DNA of 64,000 nucleotides from Bedellia somnulentella (taxonomy: Eukaryota > Arthropoda > Insecta > Lepidoptera > Bedelliidae). Each line of letters begins with the position of its first letter. The first letter of the stretch is position 1. Made by a program: the position numbers and the translations under genes. Below the pieces are notes generated by a model. That model was not told the origin of the DNA and made no database searches. It saw nothing but the letters and a program-made list of their open reading frames with translations. The stretch covers positions 7,731,912-7,795,911 of the forward strand of contig OY755196.1 in NCBI GenBank assembly GCA_963576735.1, given 5' to 3'. This document shows positions 10,616-20,476 of this stretch, in pieces.

Positions 10616-10862
10616 CATACATACATACATATACTCACGGCTATAAATCCCTAGATGGGGTAGCCAGAGCTAAGGAATTAAAATTCCTTAGCCACTTTTG
10701 GAAAGTTTGGTTGGGAGAAGATGGTAAAATAAAGTTTGTTGGTGATGGGTCTCCAACCGCATCGCCCAAAAATCCCTTAAAGCCCCAATACCGTTAGTCA
10801 CCTCTTGCATACACCCATCGGATGAAATGGGGTAGTGCTATTTTAAGCCGACACTACACAGC
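10616..10862 (-). mobile_element. SINE-A, full length (A1)
   Basis: It runs from CATACATACATACATATACTCACGG to GCCGACACTACACAGC. Confidence 0.9.
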
Positions 10863-10973
10863 AACGTATCATTGCTCTATGCAAATAAAGTGTTAGGTTC
10901 AAACGTAGTTATCACTAGTCATGTGGGTTTCTTTACGATAATTTCACCCATAGATACATTATTCCTATAAGTA

Positions 10974-11125
10974 ATGACTTATTATCATATACTGCCATCT
11001 CATTCTAACCGTCATCGTGTCGATATAATAGCGCTCGTACTAGTCGGGCAGAAGGGCAAGCACGAGCGCTATTTTATCGACACGATAACGGTTAAAATGA
11101 GATGGCAGTATACGATACTAAGTAA
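10974..11125. mobile_element. Foldback MITE
   Basis: Two arms of about 55-60 bp are inverted: TATACTGCCATCTCATTC...GCGCTCGT on the left and ACGAGCGCTATTTTATCGAC...GAGATGGCAGTATA on the right. They surround a spacer of about 22 bp. There is no coding capacity. A related CAGCCATCTCATTC block lies near 26692. Confidence 0.8.
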
Positions 11126-11334
11126 GCGCGTCAGAGATGGCTGCTTTATCCCACGCGATAACTAGTTTAAACACGGCTCGTACTAGCCGGGCAGGTCGTT
11201 TTAAACTTCACACTTTACCTGAAAGCTCGGACTAAATAACATCATGTTGGAAGCTCAAAGTTGGATCGTCGTCAGTTCGTGTTCAAATTACAAGTCCGCC
11301 ACTTTATGCTTTTGATAGAATTATTCTTTTGTAT

Positions 11335-11584
11335 AGTGTAGTGCCGTCTTAGAATGTCGCTACCCCTTTCTACCCACGGGTGTGGTAAGAGGAGACTAAG
11401 GGTATCGGGGCTTTTTATTGGATTTTTGGGCGATGCGGTTGGAGACCCATCACCAAAAAACCTTTATTCTTACCATCTTTTCCCCACTCAACTTCCAAAA
11501 GTGGCTGAGGAATTTATAATTCCTTAGCTCTGGTTACCCCTTCTAGGGAAATATAGCCGTGAGTATATGTATGTATGTATGTAT
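11335..11584 (+). mobile_element. SINE-A, full length (A2)
   Basis: It runs from TAGTGCCGTCTTAGAATGTCG to AGCCGTGAGTATATGTATG. TTTATTGGATTTTTGGGCG marks subfamily A2. Confidence 0.9.
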
Positions 11585-11630
11585 TCTTTTAGATAAAACG
11601 TAAAATGGCAGTAGGTTTCTACTTTTTATT

Positions 11631-11674
11631 CAATCTCAAACGTTCACGCCGTATATCCCCAAAGTAGTTGGCAG
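11631..11674 (-). mobile_element. SINE-C 3'-end fragment
   Basis: CTCAAACGTTCACGCCGTATATCCCC is followed directly by LINE-B sequence. Confidence 0.65.
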
Positions 11675-11675
11675 T

Positions 11676-12194
11676 TAGGTCCCATTGGGGTAGGCAGAGA
11701 CTATCGATTGCCTCTTTGTACGATCCTGACAAACCTCTCTGGCTTCGTTTACATTCATTATCTTCTCATGCGAGTACATGCTCTTCTATTCTTCATCCTT
11801 TCGACGCGCGCCCTTTTGAGCACACTCGCTATTTGGTCCAAATGTGTCCTCCTAGGTTGTCTTCTACTAACAATACCATCCACATACATACATATATACA
11901 TATACTCACGGCTATAAATCCCAAGAAGGGGTAGCCAGAGCTAAGGAACTAGAAGTTCCTCAGCCACTTTTGAAAAGATGAGTGGGGAAAAGATGGAAAA
12001 ATAAAGGTTGTTGGTGATGGGTCTCCATTCGCATCGCCCAAAAATCCCTTAAAAGCCCCAATACCGTTATTCGCCTCGTACGTACACCCATCGGCAGAAA
12101 TGGGGTAGTGTTATTCTAAGCCGACACTACACAGCAATCCATCCACATTGGCTCTATAAATCTCCTTTACCAATTTACTGTCATCCATCCTCTT
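11676..12194 (-). mobile_element. LINE-B 3' region, split by a SINE-A
   Basis: The copy lies at 11676-11885 and resumes at 12139-12194 (CCATCCACATTGGCTC...). Its minus strand encodes the RT C-terminus (SMKNK, WRSI). CCATCCACAT is repeated at 11876-11885 and 12139-12148 as the TSD of the inserted SINE-A. The LINE-B tail itself is replaced by SINE-C sequence. Confidence 0.85.
11886..12138 (-). mobile_element. SINE-A inserted in LINE-B, 10-bp TSD
   Basis: The full-length copy (ACATACATATATACATATACTCACGG to GCCGACACTACACAGC) is bounded by CCATCCACAT on both sides. This fixes the element ends and shows target-primed insertion. Confidence 0.9.
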
Positions 12195-12786
12195 AGAATT
12201 GTAGTCACAAATGTACATAGGTTCAAACATCCAGTTTTGCCTAAATAAGTATGGCTAGGTGTATATCCTCTTGAATCGTCTATTACTACATGCTCACGTA
12301 ATGCAATTTCATTACAAAAATAATATTCTTTTATAACGTTTATACTCGTATAACTGAACATCAAATGTAATTACGTCATCATAGGCTCTATATCGCAGGC
12401 TATAAAAATAAATGAGTATCTTTGATCGGACCGAACCGGATATCCGGAAATATCCGGTTTCTCCGGGCAAATGCGATTAACGTGGTTTTCGATGCGTCGC
12501 CTTATCTTAGATAATCCAAGTCAAATGTACTGATGTTTTTAAAGGACATTAAGTGTTTTGAGAGGTTGGACGGTCTCTTTACAAGGACTTGAAAAAGTTC
12601 AAACATTCCTGAACAAATTTCAAACTTGGTTTTACTAGGAACAACAAGTAAAATTTTTTTTGTGCTTAATATTTATTTGTTCAAGAACATATCATTAGAG
12701 AGTTCTTGAAAGGTAAAGATTTAACTGGTAACTGGCGGCAATAAGCCTACCCCTTCACGCAAATGCACCGTTTTGATAACGGTGAT
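12195..12786. other. Unassigned DNA
   Basis: The only structure noticed is an inverted AACCGGATATCCGG...CCGGTT near 12434-12461. Confidence 0.4.
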
Positions 12787-12953
12787 CATACATAGATACA
12801 TATTCTCACGCCGTTAGTTCCCATTAGGGTAGGCAGAGACTATCGATCGCCACTTTGTACGATCCTGGCCAACCTCTCTAACTTCATTCACATCCATCAA
12901 TCTTTTCATCCTTGCTCTTTTATTCTTCATACTTCGGACACCTGCCTTTTTAG
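12787..12953 (-). mobile_element. LINE-B 3' end
   Basis: CATACATAGATACATATTCTCACGCC is followed by the antisense RT C-terminus as far as CACCTGCCTTTTTAG. Confidence 0.85.
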
Positions 12954-12957
12954 TATT

Positions 12958-13015
12958 AATATCTCTGCCACCTCTCTCACGATATACGATATGAAAGTTG
13001 AGTTTGAGTTTAAAT
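12958..13015 (+). mobile_element. SINE-C 3'-end fragment
   Basis: ATCTCTGCCACC and GATATACGATATGAAAG are followed by GTTTGAGTTT, resembling the sense 3' end of SINE-C. Confidence 0.4.
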
Positions 13016-13078
13016 ACACACATACATTTACTTTTCGTTAGTAAAGGTAATATTTAACAGCTGACAGTATTGTGTGAT

Positions 13079-13312
13079 CTGTGTAGTGTCGGCTTAGAAT
13101 AGCACTACCCTATTTCTTCCGGTGGGTGTACGTAAGAGGCGACTAATGGTGTCTGGGCTTTTAAGGGTTTTAGGCGATGTGGTTGGAGACCCATCACCAA
13201 CAACCTTTGTTTTACCATCTTTTCCCCACGCAACTTCCAAAAGTGGCTGAGGAATTTCTAATTCCTTAGCTCTGGCTACTCCTTGGGAACTAATGGCCTG
13301 GGAATATGTTTT
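13079..13312 (+). mobile_element. SINE-A with a LINE-B 3' end
   Basis: Bases 13079-13284 are a normal SINE-A (A1). At CTCTGGCTACTCCTTGGGAACTAATGGCCTG the SINE ending is replaced by the LINE-B ending (GGGAACTAATGG). The copy is a chimera of the two families at their shared 3' region. Confidence 0.75.
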
Positions 13313-13509
13313 TACAGTATTGCTAATAATAAGATATTTAGACCTCAATTTCTCCAATTTACTCCCGTCTAATATGAACAATGAAATGCCGGAACACCCG
13401 GTTCGTATTGAGGACATTAACCGATGGTTGAAACCGGATATTTCTAGGTCAATAGTATCCTTGAAGATAGATGGCTTTCGTCCACTTCGTAGTTATGTGA
13501 TATGTTGCC

Positions 13510-13558
13510 TGTTATCTTAACTATTATTAGGAATGCAATCGAAACATAATTACTTAGA
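13510..13558. repeat. Direct repeat, left copy
   Basis: TGTTATCTTAACTATTATTAGG and CAATCGAAAC recur at 13760-13813. A worn SINE-A fills the space between the copies. Confidence 0.65.
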
Positions 13559-13575
13559 TTAGTGAAACATAACCT

Positions 13576-13755
13576 TTACTTATACTAACGGCTACATATT
13601 GTACAACGGGGTAGCTAAAATTTAGTTTTTTTTTTTTAAAAGATGACAATGGTTTTTTTTGTAAAATAAATTATGGTTAGTTACATATATTTTCTTGCCA
13701 TAAACCCCAAAAATCACTTAAAAACCGCAAAACGCATGCACTGATTCTATTTGCC
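13576..13755 (-). mobile_element. SINE-A, highly diverged
   Basis: TTATACTAACGGCTACA, GGGGTAGCTAAAAT and CCCAAAAATCACTTAAAAACC keep the family order, but the rest has decayed. Confidence 0.6.
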
Positions 13756-13759
13756 GATT

Positions 13760-13813
13760 GTGTTATCTTAACTAATATAATTAGGAATGCGAATCGAAAC
13801 TTGATTGCTAAGA
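13760..13813. repeat. Direct repeat, right copy
   Basis: It is the partner of 13510-13558, about 85% alike by eye. Confidence 0.65.
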
Positions 13814-13998
13814 CATTCAGCATATTCCGACATTCGAATGGTATATTTACCTGTTATTTTTTTAAAAACAGAACATAAAGGTGAATATCCAATTTTAGGC
13901 TGAAATCAACGATTCCATTTAATATACAAAAAATACTTCTATAACACCCAACATTATTTCATTCCAGTCCCATTTCTTACGGTGCGTGTATTGAAAAT

Positions 13999-14245
13999 AT
14001 ACATACACGCATATACTTACGGCCATAAATCCAAAAAAGGGGTAGTCAGAGCTTCAGAGCTAGAAATTACTCAGCCATATTTGGAAGTTGATAGGGGAGA
14101 AGATAGTAGAAATAAAGTATCGTTGGTGATGAGTCTCCAATCGCATCGCTCAAAAACCACTTAAAAAGTCCCTATACCCTTAATCGCCTCTTGCGACAAC
14201 CCTGAGCAGAAAGGGGTAGTGACATTCTAAGCCGGCACTCATGGC
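13999..14245 (-). mobile_element. SINE-A, full length (A3)
   Basis: It carries CATATTTGGAAGTTGATAGGGG and ends GCCGGCACTCATGGC. Confidence 0.9.
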
Positions 14246-14702
14246 ACTTTACTACTACTAACGAAAATATAAATTAACCATTTAAAACATTTATTTGAAC
14301 CTCCACAATCAGACACTAAAAGGTTTAAATCAGAGTTCTCCTAGTTAACACTTTTTTTAAACGAAAATAAGTTCTAGGATGTGCACATCAAAAGCTAGCT
14401 ACAAAACTACCAAAAGACAAAGCCCAGTTTACTTTCATAACACAGGACTCACAAGTCACACTATTTCTCACTGTGTTATTCGTGTGTTCAGTACTTAGCT
14501 GTTGTATGCTCATGTCGTGTGCAATGCGATATATCTCACCTTTACGAGGAGATATGTCGCGGACATTATCGTAAATCAAATTTGGTGGGTAACTTGTGTG
14601 AGATTTATGAATATGTGTTGATGTTTTAGTTTGAATTATATTTGTGATTCGAATTGTTCTTGTTATCTATAGAATTAACATTTGTAGGACCACACAAATA
14701 TA
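14246..14702. other. Nothing recognised
   Basis: The open frame at 14388-14579 (-) has no recognisable domain. Confidence 0.4.
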
Positions 14703-14846
14703 TAAACATAAATCCACGGCTATACATTCGAAGAAGGGGTAGCCAGAACTTCGGAAGAGAAAGATAATTCCCAGCCATGTTAGGAAGTTGAGTAACGCTT
14801 AGTTCTTTTTAGGTATTAATTGTCGTGAGTATATGTATGTAAAAAT
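14703..14846 (-). mobile_element. SINE-A 3' fragment with a second tail beyond it
   Basis: An antisense 3' part (14703-14794, CCACGGCTATACATTCG...) is followed at about 14815-14846 by a sense-oriented tail, GTCGTGAGTATATGTATGTA. The parts face opposite ways, as in inverted insertions. Confidence 0.6.
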
Positions 14847-15232
14847 AATAAATTGATATAAAGTCGAAAAATGGATAAAATTAAATTGGTAGCTTAATTA
14901 CAGCAACGGTATCAAATTTTATTGAACGTGACTTTTTCGATGTAGCACGATTTTGACCTTTAAATATCAACTGTTTCAATAATATTAATGGTGAAAATCT
15001 CTCAGCTTTAAGCTCTATAAAGCCAGAGGGTAATGTTTAAATGTTGTAGAATTTGCCTTCTAAATTGGAAATTATTTTGATTTGTCTCTACTTTTTTCTA
15101 TTGTTACTGACCTGTTTGTTGGAGTCTCTGCCAATAATTTTCAAACAATGATAGTTGATATGGTACATTGGTAGATTATTCGAGAATACTTGACAGATAT
15201 TAAGATACCTTTTACATAAACAAAGGCTGACA

Positions 15233-15471
15233 TAACATAACATAACATAAACGTTCACGCCGAATATCCCCGAAGGGGTTGGCAGAGGTACTAATACTTC
15301 TGTACATCACGTGACTTTGTCACCTGGTGTTCAGAGTACCCACGTTTTGCATGGACAGTGTACTCACGTGATAGGGGGCAGGCCTATCGCCGTTTTGTAC
15401 GAATACACTGTCACATGACTAAGTACAACTCAGCCATGTGGGTTTCCTCACGATGTTTTCCCTCACTCGTC
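15233..15471 (-). mobile_element. SINE-C, 5'-truncated, 13-bp TSD
   Basis: It runs from a (CATAA)n tail through ACGTTCACGCCGAATATCCCCG to the middle of the body. ACAAAGGCTGACA occurs at 15220-15232 and 15472-15484. The open frame at 15358-15579 starts inside this copy. Confidence 0.9.
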
Positions 15472-15678
15472 ACAAAGGCTGACAGTGATGTGAATTTACG
15501 ATATGACGTGGAAATAATATTTAATTCTCATTATTTATTTTCTTTATTTGATAAATTCTTAAGTTTATATTATTTGTAGTTTTTAATTTATATTTTTAAT
15601 CAATATTTGAGTAGAAATTTAAAGGTTAGTCTTTGTTTTGAGGCCCGCCCGAGGAAACAACTGAAAATCAGTGTTATG

Positions 15679-15925
15679 CATACATACATACATATACTCA
15701 CGACTATAAATCCCTAGAAGGGGTAGCCAGAGCTAAGGAACTAGAAGTTCCTCAACCACTTTTGGAAAGTTGAGTGGGGAAAAGATGCCAAAATGACGGA
15801 TGTTGGTGATGGGTCTCCAACCGCATCGCCCAAGAATCCCTTAAAAACCCCAATACCAATAGTCGCCTCTTACGACACCCGTGGGTAGAAAGGGGTAGCA
15901 ACATTCTAAGCCGGCACTACACGGC
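15679..15925 (-). mobile_element. SINE-A, full length
   Basis: It runs from CATACATACATACATATACTCACGAC to GCCGGCACTACACGGC. The 5' half is A2-like and the middle A1-like. Confidence 0.9.
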
Positions 15926-16167
15926 ACATTTTTTTTTGTGACACAGAATATTGGTGTTATAATTGTAGCTCCTTTTAATATTAAGTGTTTCTGTTATTTT
16001 TGTTTTTATTATGTATATTTATGTCATCATATTGTTGTAGTTTGTGTGTCAGAGTAGTGGAAATAAATGTTTTATCTTCCTATCTATCAAGAAGGGTAGA
16101 AAGGCTCTGTAGTAATTGATTCTGCTTAATTATACTCACGACTATATCTTATACTCAACTCATTGTT

Positions 16168-16290
16168 CATTGCCGTATATCCCCGAATAGTTTGGCAGTG
16201 GTACTAATCATTCTGAACATCGCGTGACATGGTCACCTGATGTCCAGGGTTCGGTTGTTCCCCCGTTTTGCTTGATCAGTTTATTGTTTG
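16168..16290 (-). mobile_element. SINE-C fragment
   Basis: CGTATATCCCCGAATAG, GAACATCGCGTGACATGGTCACCTG and CGTTTTGCTTG follow the antisense order of the body. Confidence 0.7.
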
Positions 16291-16373
16291 GACAATATCT
16301 AATTGAGAAGGCAAATTCCATCAAATCAGAACATTACCTTCTAGCTTTATAGAGCTTATAATAACTGAGAAAT

Positions 16374-16623
16374 ATACATACATATACATATACGCACGGC
16401 TATAATTCCCTAGAAAGGGTAGCCAGAGCTAAGGAATTAGAAATTCCTCAGCCACTTTTGGAAAGTTTAGTGGGGAAAAGATGGTAAAATAAAGGTTGTC
16501 GGTGATGGGTCTCCAACCTCATCGCCCAAAAATTCCTTAAAAGCCCCAATACCGTTAGTCGCCTCTTACGTACACCCACCGGAAGAAATGGGGTAGTGCT
16601 ATTCTAAGCCGACACTACACAGC
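16374..16623 (-). mobile_element. SINE-A, full length (A1)
   Basis: It runs from ATACATACATATACATATACGCACGG to GCCGACACTACACAGC. Confidence 0.9.
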
Positions 16624-16794
16624 ACCATTGATATTTAAAGGTCAAAATACGAGCAACATCAAAAACGTCACGTTTGGATTATGGAGTGCCGTCTAAAACT
16701 TTTGAAAATAGGTCATCGTTTCGCTGTATTTTTGCAATCAATTACTCTTATTTAATTTTAGGGCTATATATTAATGTATTAATAAGCATATTAT

Positions 16795-16920
16795 GCTGTG
16801 TAGTATTGGCTTAGAATAGCACTACCCCATTTCTTAACGTGGCAATGTGGCTGGAGATCCATCACCAACGATACTGTTTTACTACTCTCTTGTTTTTCAA
16901 ATTGCAAATGTGGCTCTAAC
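16795..16920 (+). mobile_element. SINE-A, internally deleted
   Basis: The GCTGTGTAGTATTGGC start is joined across a deletion to GGCAATGTGGCTGGAGATCC. The 3' part is lost. Confidence 0.75.
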
Positions 16921-17006
16921 GGAAAATTATAAGAATTAACATCACATTAATCAAGTCCGCTTAATATGCTTCATGTCACTTAATCAAGGGACTATGATTA
17001 CACTAT

Positions 17007-17084
17007 ATACATACATACATATACTCACGGCTATTAAGCCCAAAGCGGTAAGCCAGAGCTTCAGAAGTAGACATTCCTCAATAG
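17007..17084 (-). mobile_element. SINE-A 3'-end fragment
   Basis: CATACATACATATACTCACGGC to ACATTCCTCA. It is cut off by the next copy. Confidence 0.75.
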
Positions 17085-17334
17085 ATACATACATACATAC
17101 ACATATTCACGGCTATAAATCCCTAGAAGGGGTGGCCAGAGCTAAGGAATTATTAATTCTTCAGCCACTTTTGGAAGTTAAGTGGGGAAAGATGGTAAAA
17201 TAAAGGTTGTTGGTGATGGGTCTCTAACCGCATCGCACAAAAATCCCATAAAAGCCCCAATACCGTTAGTCGCCTCTTACGTACACCCACCGGAACAAAT
17301 GGGGTAGTGCTATTGTAAGCTTACACTACACAGC
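17085..17334 (-). mobile_element. SINE-A, full length (A1)
   Basis: It runs from ATACATACATACATACACATATTCACGG to CTTACACTACACAGC. Confidence 0.9.
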
Positions 17335-17649
17335 AATGAATATTGTTTAATGGATAAATAAATACATATATATAGGTACCAATAATTAAAAAAAAACAAG
17401 ATTTCTCAGCATCTTCTTCCTACTCTCGATTCGATATTGAAAGGAAAGACACACAAAGGTAGCAAAAAATATACAAGTATCAATGCATTCAATAGATCTC
17501 TAACAAGGCTGCCTTGCGATGCTCCTCAAAATAGTTTTGTTGCGAAATCCTACGCGGGACAATTTCTAAGGAGCGCTTTCAATTCCTTTTTAAATTGCAT
17601 CTACTATTTATTGATTTGTGATGTTTCATGTTTCAACACAACAAACTGT

Positions 17650-17734
17650 AGAGATGGGTCAAAGGAATATATTGCAAACAGCCTTGTTAGTGTAACAATA
17701 TTTGAAGCAAACGGCAATGCGTAATTTAATTTCT
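17650..17734. repeat. Direct repeat, left copy
   Basis: AGCAAACGGCAATGCGTAAT and TTAATTTCT (17706-17734) recur at 17967-17995, with weaker similarity extending about 55 bp upstream. The open frame 17437-17724 (95 codons) ends in this copy and has no domain I recognise. Confidence 0.65.
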
Positions 17735-17737
17735 AAT

Positions 17738-17900
17738 TGTTTAGTGCCGGCTTAGAATGTCACTACCCCGTTTATTCCCGTGGGTGTACATAAGAGGCGA
17801 CTAAGATTATTGGGGGCTTTTTAATGGATTCTTGGGCACTGCGGTTGGAAACCCATCACCTACTACCATCACCTACTACCATCACCAATAATACTTGGTT
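17738..17900 (+). mobile_element. SINE-A, 3'-deleted
   Basis: It starts TTTAGTGCCGGCTTAGAATG and ends in three copies of ACCATCACCTACT-like sequence. The 3' half is missing. It lies exactly between two direct repeats. Confidence 0.8.
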
Positions 17901-17904
17901 TCAA

Positions 17905-17995
17905 CTGAAGAGTCAGAGGAATTATATATTACAAATAGTATTGTTATTGTTATGAGACCTGAACAGAGCAAACGGCAATGTGTAATTTAATTTCT
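17905..17995. repeat. Direct repeat, right copy
   Basis: It is the partner of 17650-17734; the last 28 bases differ at one position. Confidence 0.65.
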
Positions 17996-18164
17996 ATTGA
18001 ATTTGTGACATGCTTTTGTTAATTTTGGAAACCAAGGAGAATATTAAGTAAGTAGGGTCTTGGTGGTAATTATTCAATTCCATAAATTATAAAAAAAGAA
18101 AATATTAAAGTAAAATAATACTTTTGCTATTTTATTTTGTTGTGGCCATAACATTTATATAAAC

Positions 18165-18336
18165 TATGGGAGTCACGTTAGAGCGCACACTACTGCGGAC
18201 TCACTCGCACATAGCAGCGTCTCACTCATATTCCTACATCGCGGAGTGTAAATGTTTTTCGAGTTAAGCATAGATACAAATTATAAGTTGGTACACAGCA
18301 GGGTGTACTGGCAAGTATATCTTTGCTGTTTCCACA
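18165..18336 (+). repeat. 5' LTR of the TRIM-like element
   Basis: It is the left long terminal repeat and contains AGAGCGCACACTACTGCGG. The opening TG is mutated to TA. Confidence 0.85.
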
Positions 18337-18548
18337 GTGGTGACCCCTCGATAAGAACATACGCTTCCTTCTACTACATTTCACGATCTACCCGCAACTT
18401 CTATTCCTCGCTTACCTCACTACACCATTCATTCAGCAGAGCATCTACAGGCATGCAATCACCGGCCTTACTGCTCACACTGAATTTGATAATTGGTAAT
18501 AGGTATCTCCTAGCTTTGATATCGTCGTATCGACTAGGAGGGGAGTAC

Positions 18549-18718
18549 TGTGGGAGTCATGTTAGAGCGCACTACTGCGGACTCACTCGCACATAGCAGC
18601 GTCTCACTCATATTCCTACATCGCGGAGTGTAAATGTTTTTCGAGTTAAGCATAGATACAAATTATAAGTTGGTACACAGCAGGGTGTACTGGCCAGTAT
18701 ATCTTTGCTGCTTCCACA
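18549..18718 (+). repeat. 3' LTR of the TRIM-like element
   Basis: It is the right long terminal repeat, beginning TGTGGGAGTCA and ending TTCCACA. Confidence 0.9.
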
Positions 18719-18735
18719 AAACCTATATTTTTTCA

Positions 18736-18777
18736 GCTGTGTAGATTTGGCTCAGAATTGAACTTCCCACGGGTGGA
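18736..18777 (+). mobile_element. SINE-A 5'-end remnant
   Basis: GCTGTGTAGATTTGGCTCAGAATT is followed by CCCACGGGTGG. Confidence 0.5.
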
Positions 18778-18904
18778 ATGGAAATATACATATGGAAAAT
18801 TAACTTCTTTTCTTTCTTTCTATGTTTTGTAGTGATTTGGAAACTTAGGTGAGGAAAATAAATTACCAGTAAGACTTGGTGAAAGTGGAGAAATACTGTA
18901 CTGG

Positions 18905-19137
18905 GTTCATAAACGCATGGCTGCGAATCCTACAAAGGGGTAGCCAGAGCAATAAGTATTATTGCTCTGGCTACCCCTTTTTTTTATAATTAATAGAGTA
19001 GGTTTTCAGCTGCTTTAGCCACAACAAGGGAACGTTACTGATGGGTCTGGAACCAAACCCAAACCGTCATTAAAAAGCCCCAAAACCTCGCCTCTTACAA
19101 CACCCGCGATAGAAATGGTTTTTATTGTCTTAAGCCA
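18905..19137 (-). mobile_element. SINE-A, diverged, with an internal hairpin
   Basis: GCATGGCTGCGAATCC and the middle and 5' parts (to TTAAGCC) follow the antisense order. Inside, AAAGGGGTAGCCAGAGCAAT (18934-18953) is followed at once by its inverted copy (to 18980), an added palindrome. Confidence 0.75.
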
Positions 19138-19376
19138 ACATACATATACTCACGGCTATAAATCCCTTACGGGGTAGCCAGAGCTTTGGAATGAAATTCC
19201 TCAGCCAATTTTGGAAAGCTGAGTGGGAAAAAGATGGTAAAATAAAGGTTGTTGGTGATGGGTCTCCAACCGCATCGCCCAAAAATCCCTTAAAAGCCCC
19301 AATATCGTTAGTCGCCTCTTACGTACACCCACCGGAAGAAATGGGGTAGTGCTATTCTATGCCGACACTACACAGC
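19138..19376 (-). mobile_element. SINE-A, full length (A1)
   Basis: It runs from ACATACATATACTCACGG to GCCGACACTACACAGC. Confidence 0.9.
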
Positions 19377-19458
19377 TTAATCCAACACTATTTAGCGATA
19401 TTAAATATAATATAGCATTATTTTGATAATTCTATTTACAGCATCATATTTAAGCAAC

Positions 19459-19795
19459 TGTGAGGGCTCAGTTAGGAGCAACACCGCCTCTCAAGCAAAA
19501 AAACGTAAGTTCAATCTCTGAATCGGGCCTACATCAATATATATTTTCTAAAATCATAGGTTTCGTTAATATATAACGGTGAGGAAAAATTTCGTGAGGA
19601 TTCTCTATCACTTTTACTAACACCATGCAAAACTGCAATAATCCTGCCCCTTATCTACCTACTGCCCCTTATGCCCCTACTTTTAAGCAAAACGAATGTA
19701 CTCTGAAAACCAAGTGACACAAATGTCATGTAGTGCTTGTGTTTGTACCTCTGCCACACCTTCGGAATTATTGGGTGTAATCGTTGGAGTTTCAG
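19459..19795 (+). mobile_element. SINE-C, full length but worn
   Basis: A head with GCTCAGTTAGGAGCAACACC and GTTCAATCTC is followed by body blocks including AACGGTGAGG and AACCAAGTGACA. The open frame 19655-19846 (-) overlaps it by chance. Confidence 0.7.
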
Positions 19796-19829
19796 TTTTG
19801 AGAAAAGCATTGTAAAATGTAAAGTAATA

Positions 19830-20084
19830 CTGTGTAGTGTCGGCATAGAATAACACTACCCCACTCTTCCGGTGGGTGTACGTGAGAGGCGGCTAACGGA
19901 TTTGGAGTTTTTAAGGGATTTTTGGGCGATGTGGTTGGAGACCCATCACCGAAAACCTTTATTTTACCATCTTTTCCCCACTAAAATATCCAAACGTGGC
20001 TGAGGAATTTCCAATCCCTGAGCTTTGGCTACCCCTTCTAGGGGTTTATAGTCGTGAGCATATGTATGTATGTATTTATGTATT
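19830..20084 (+). mobile_element. SINE-A, full length (A1)
   Basis: It runs from CTGTGTAGTGTCGGC to GTCGTGAGCATATGTATGTATG. Confidence 0.9.
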
Positions 20085-20476
20085 GTGAAAGTTCATCAAA
20101 CTAACCTAAAAAGCTACAGAAAGTCATTTAATCACTAACAGTAGAAAGCAGAAAAATAAAATGAATGTATACAGTATCCAAGTAAAATTCCCAACGGTTT
20201 CATAGAGAAAAGTAATATCAGCTTATCCATTCGTAACGTATGTATGACGAGCAAGACAAAGAAAAAAGATCCATGATAAAAGTATTAAATGTCTTTAATC
20301 CAACCAGCTTAAGCTGCAAGTGAAATTAATCTCTAGCACATGGAGATAAAGCACAAAAGCTAATGCTGAACAGTCGTGTCATATTAGCCTCTATTTGTTA
20401 TGCAGATTTGCGATCCAGCTATCTCATTCTAACTACATACGTGAGTTCCCACGAGAATGATATTTAAATAGAGACA
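20085..20476. other. Nothing recognised
   Basis: Only a short CTATCTCATTCTAAC block near 20418, reminiscent of the 11-kb MITE, was noticed. Confidence 0.35.

Larger units (their letters stand above)
18165..18718 (+). mobile_element. TRIM-like non-autonomous LTR retrotransposon, TSD AAAC
   Basis: Two LTRs of about 171 bp (18165-18336 and 18549-18718) are about 97% alike and are bounded by TG...CA (5' LTR start mutated to TA). GTGGTGACCCCTCG directly after the left LTR fits a tRNA primer-binding site. AGGAGGGGAGTAC directly before the right LTR fits a polypurine tract. AAAC flanks both sides (18161-18164, 18719-18722). The internal part is only about 212 bp and codes for nothing, so movement would depend on an autonomous relative. 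The frame 18252-18596 spans LTR and interior and is a chance ORF. A solo LTR lies at 53395-53545. Confidence 0.9.

Noticed and set aside
17437..17724. 95-codon frame as a host gene
   Set aside because: There is no recognised domain, and its end lies in a local duplication. It is kept only as a possibility to test with transcripts.
18252..18596. 114-codon open frame
   Set aside because: It spans the LTR, interior and second LTR of the TRIM-like element and has no domain.
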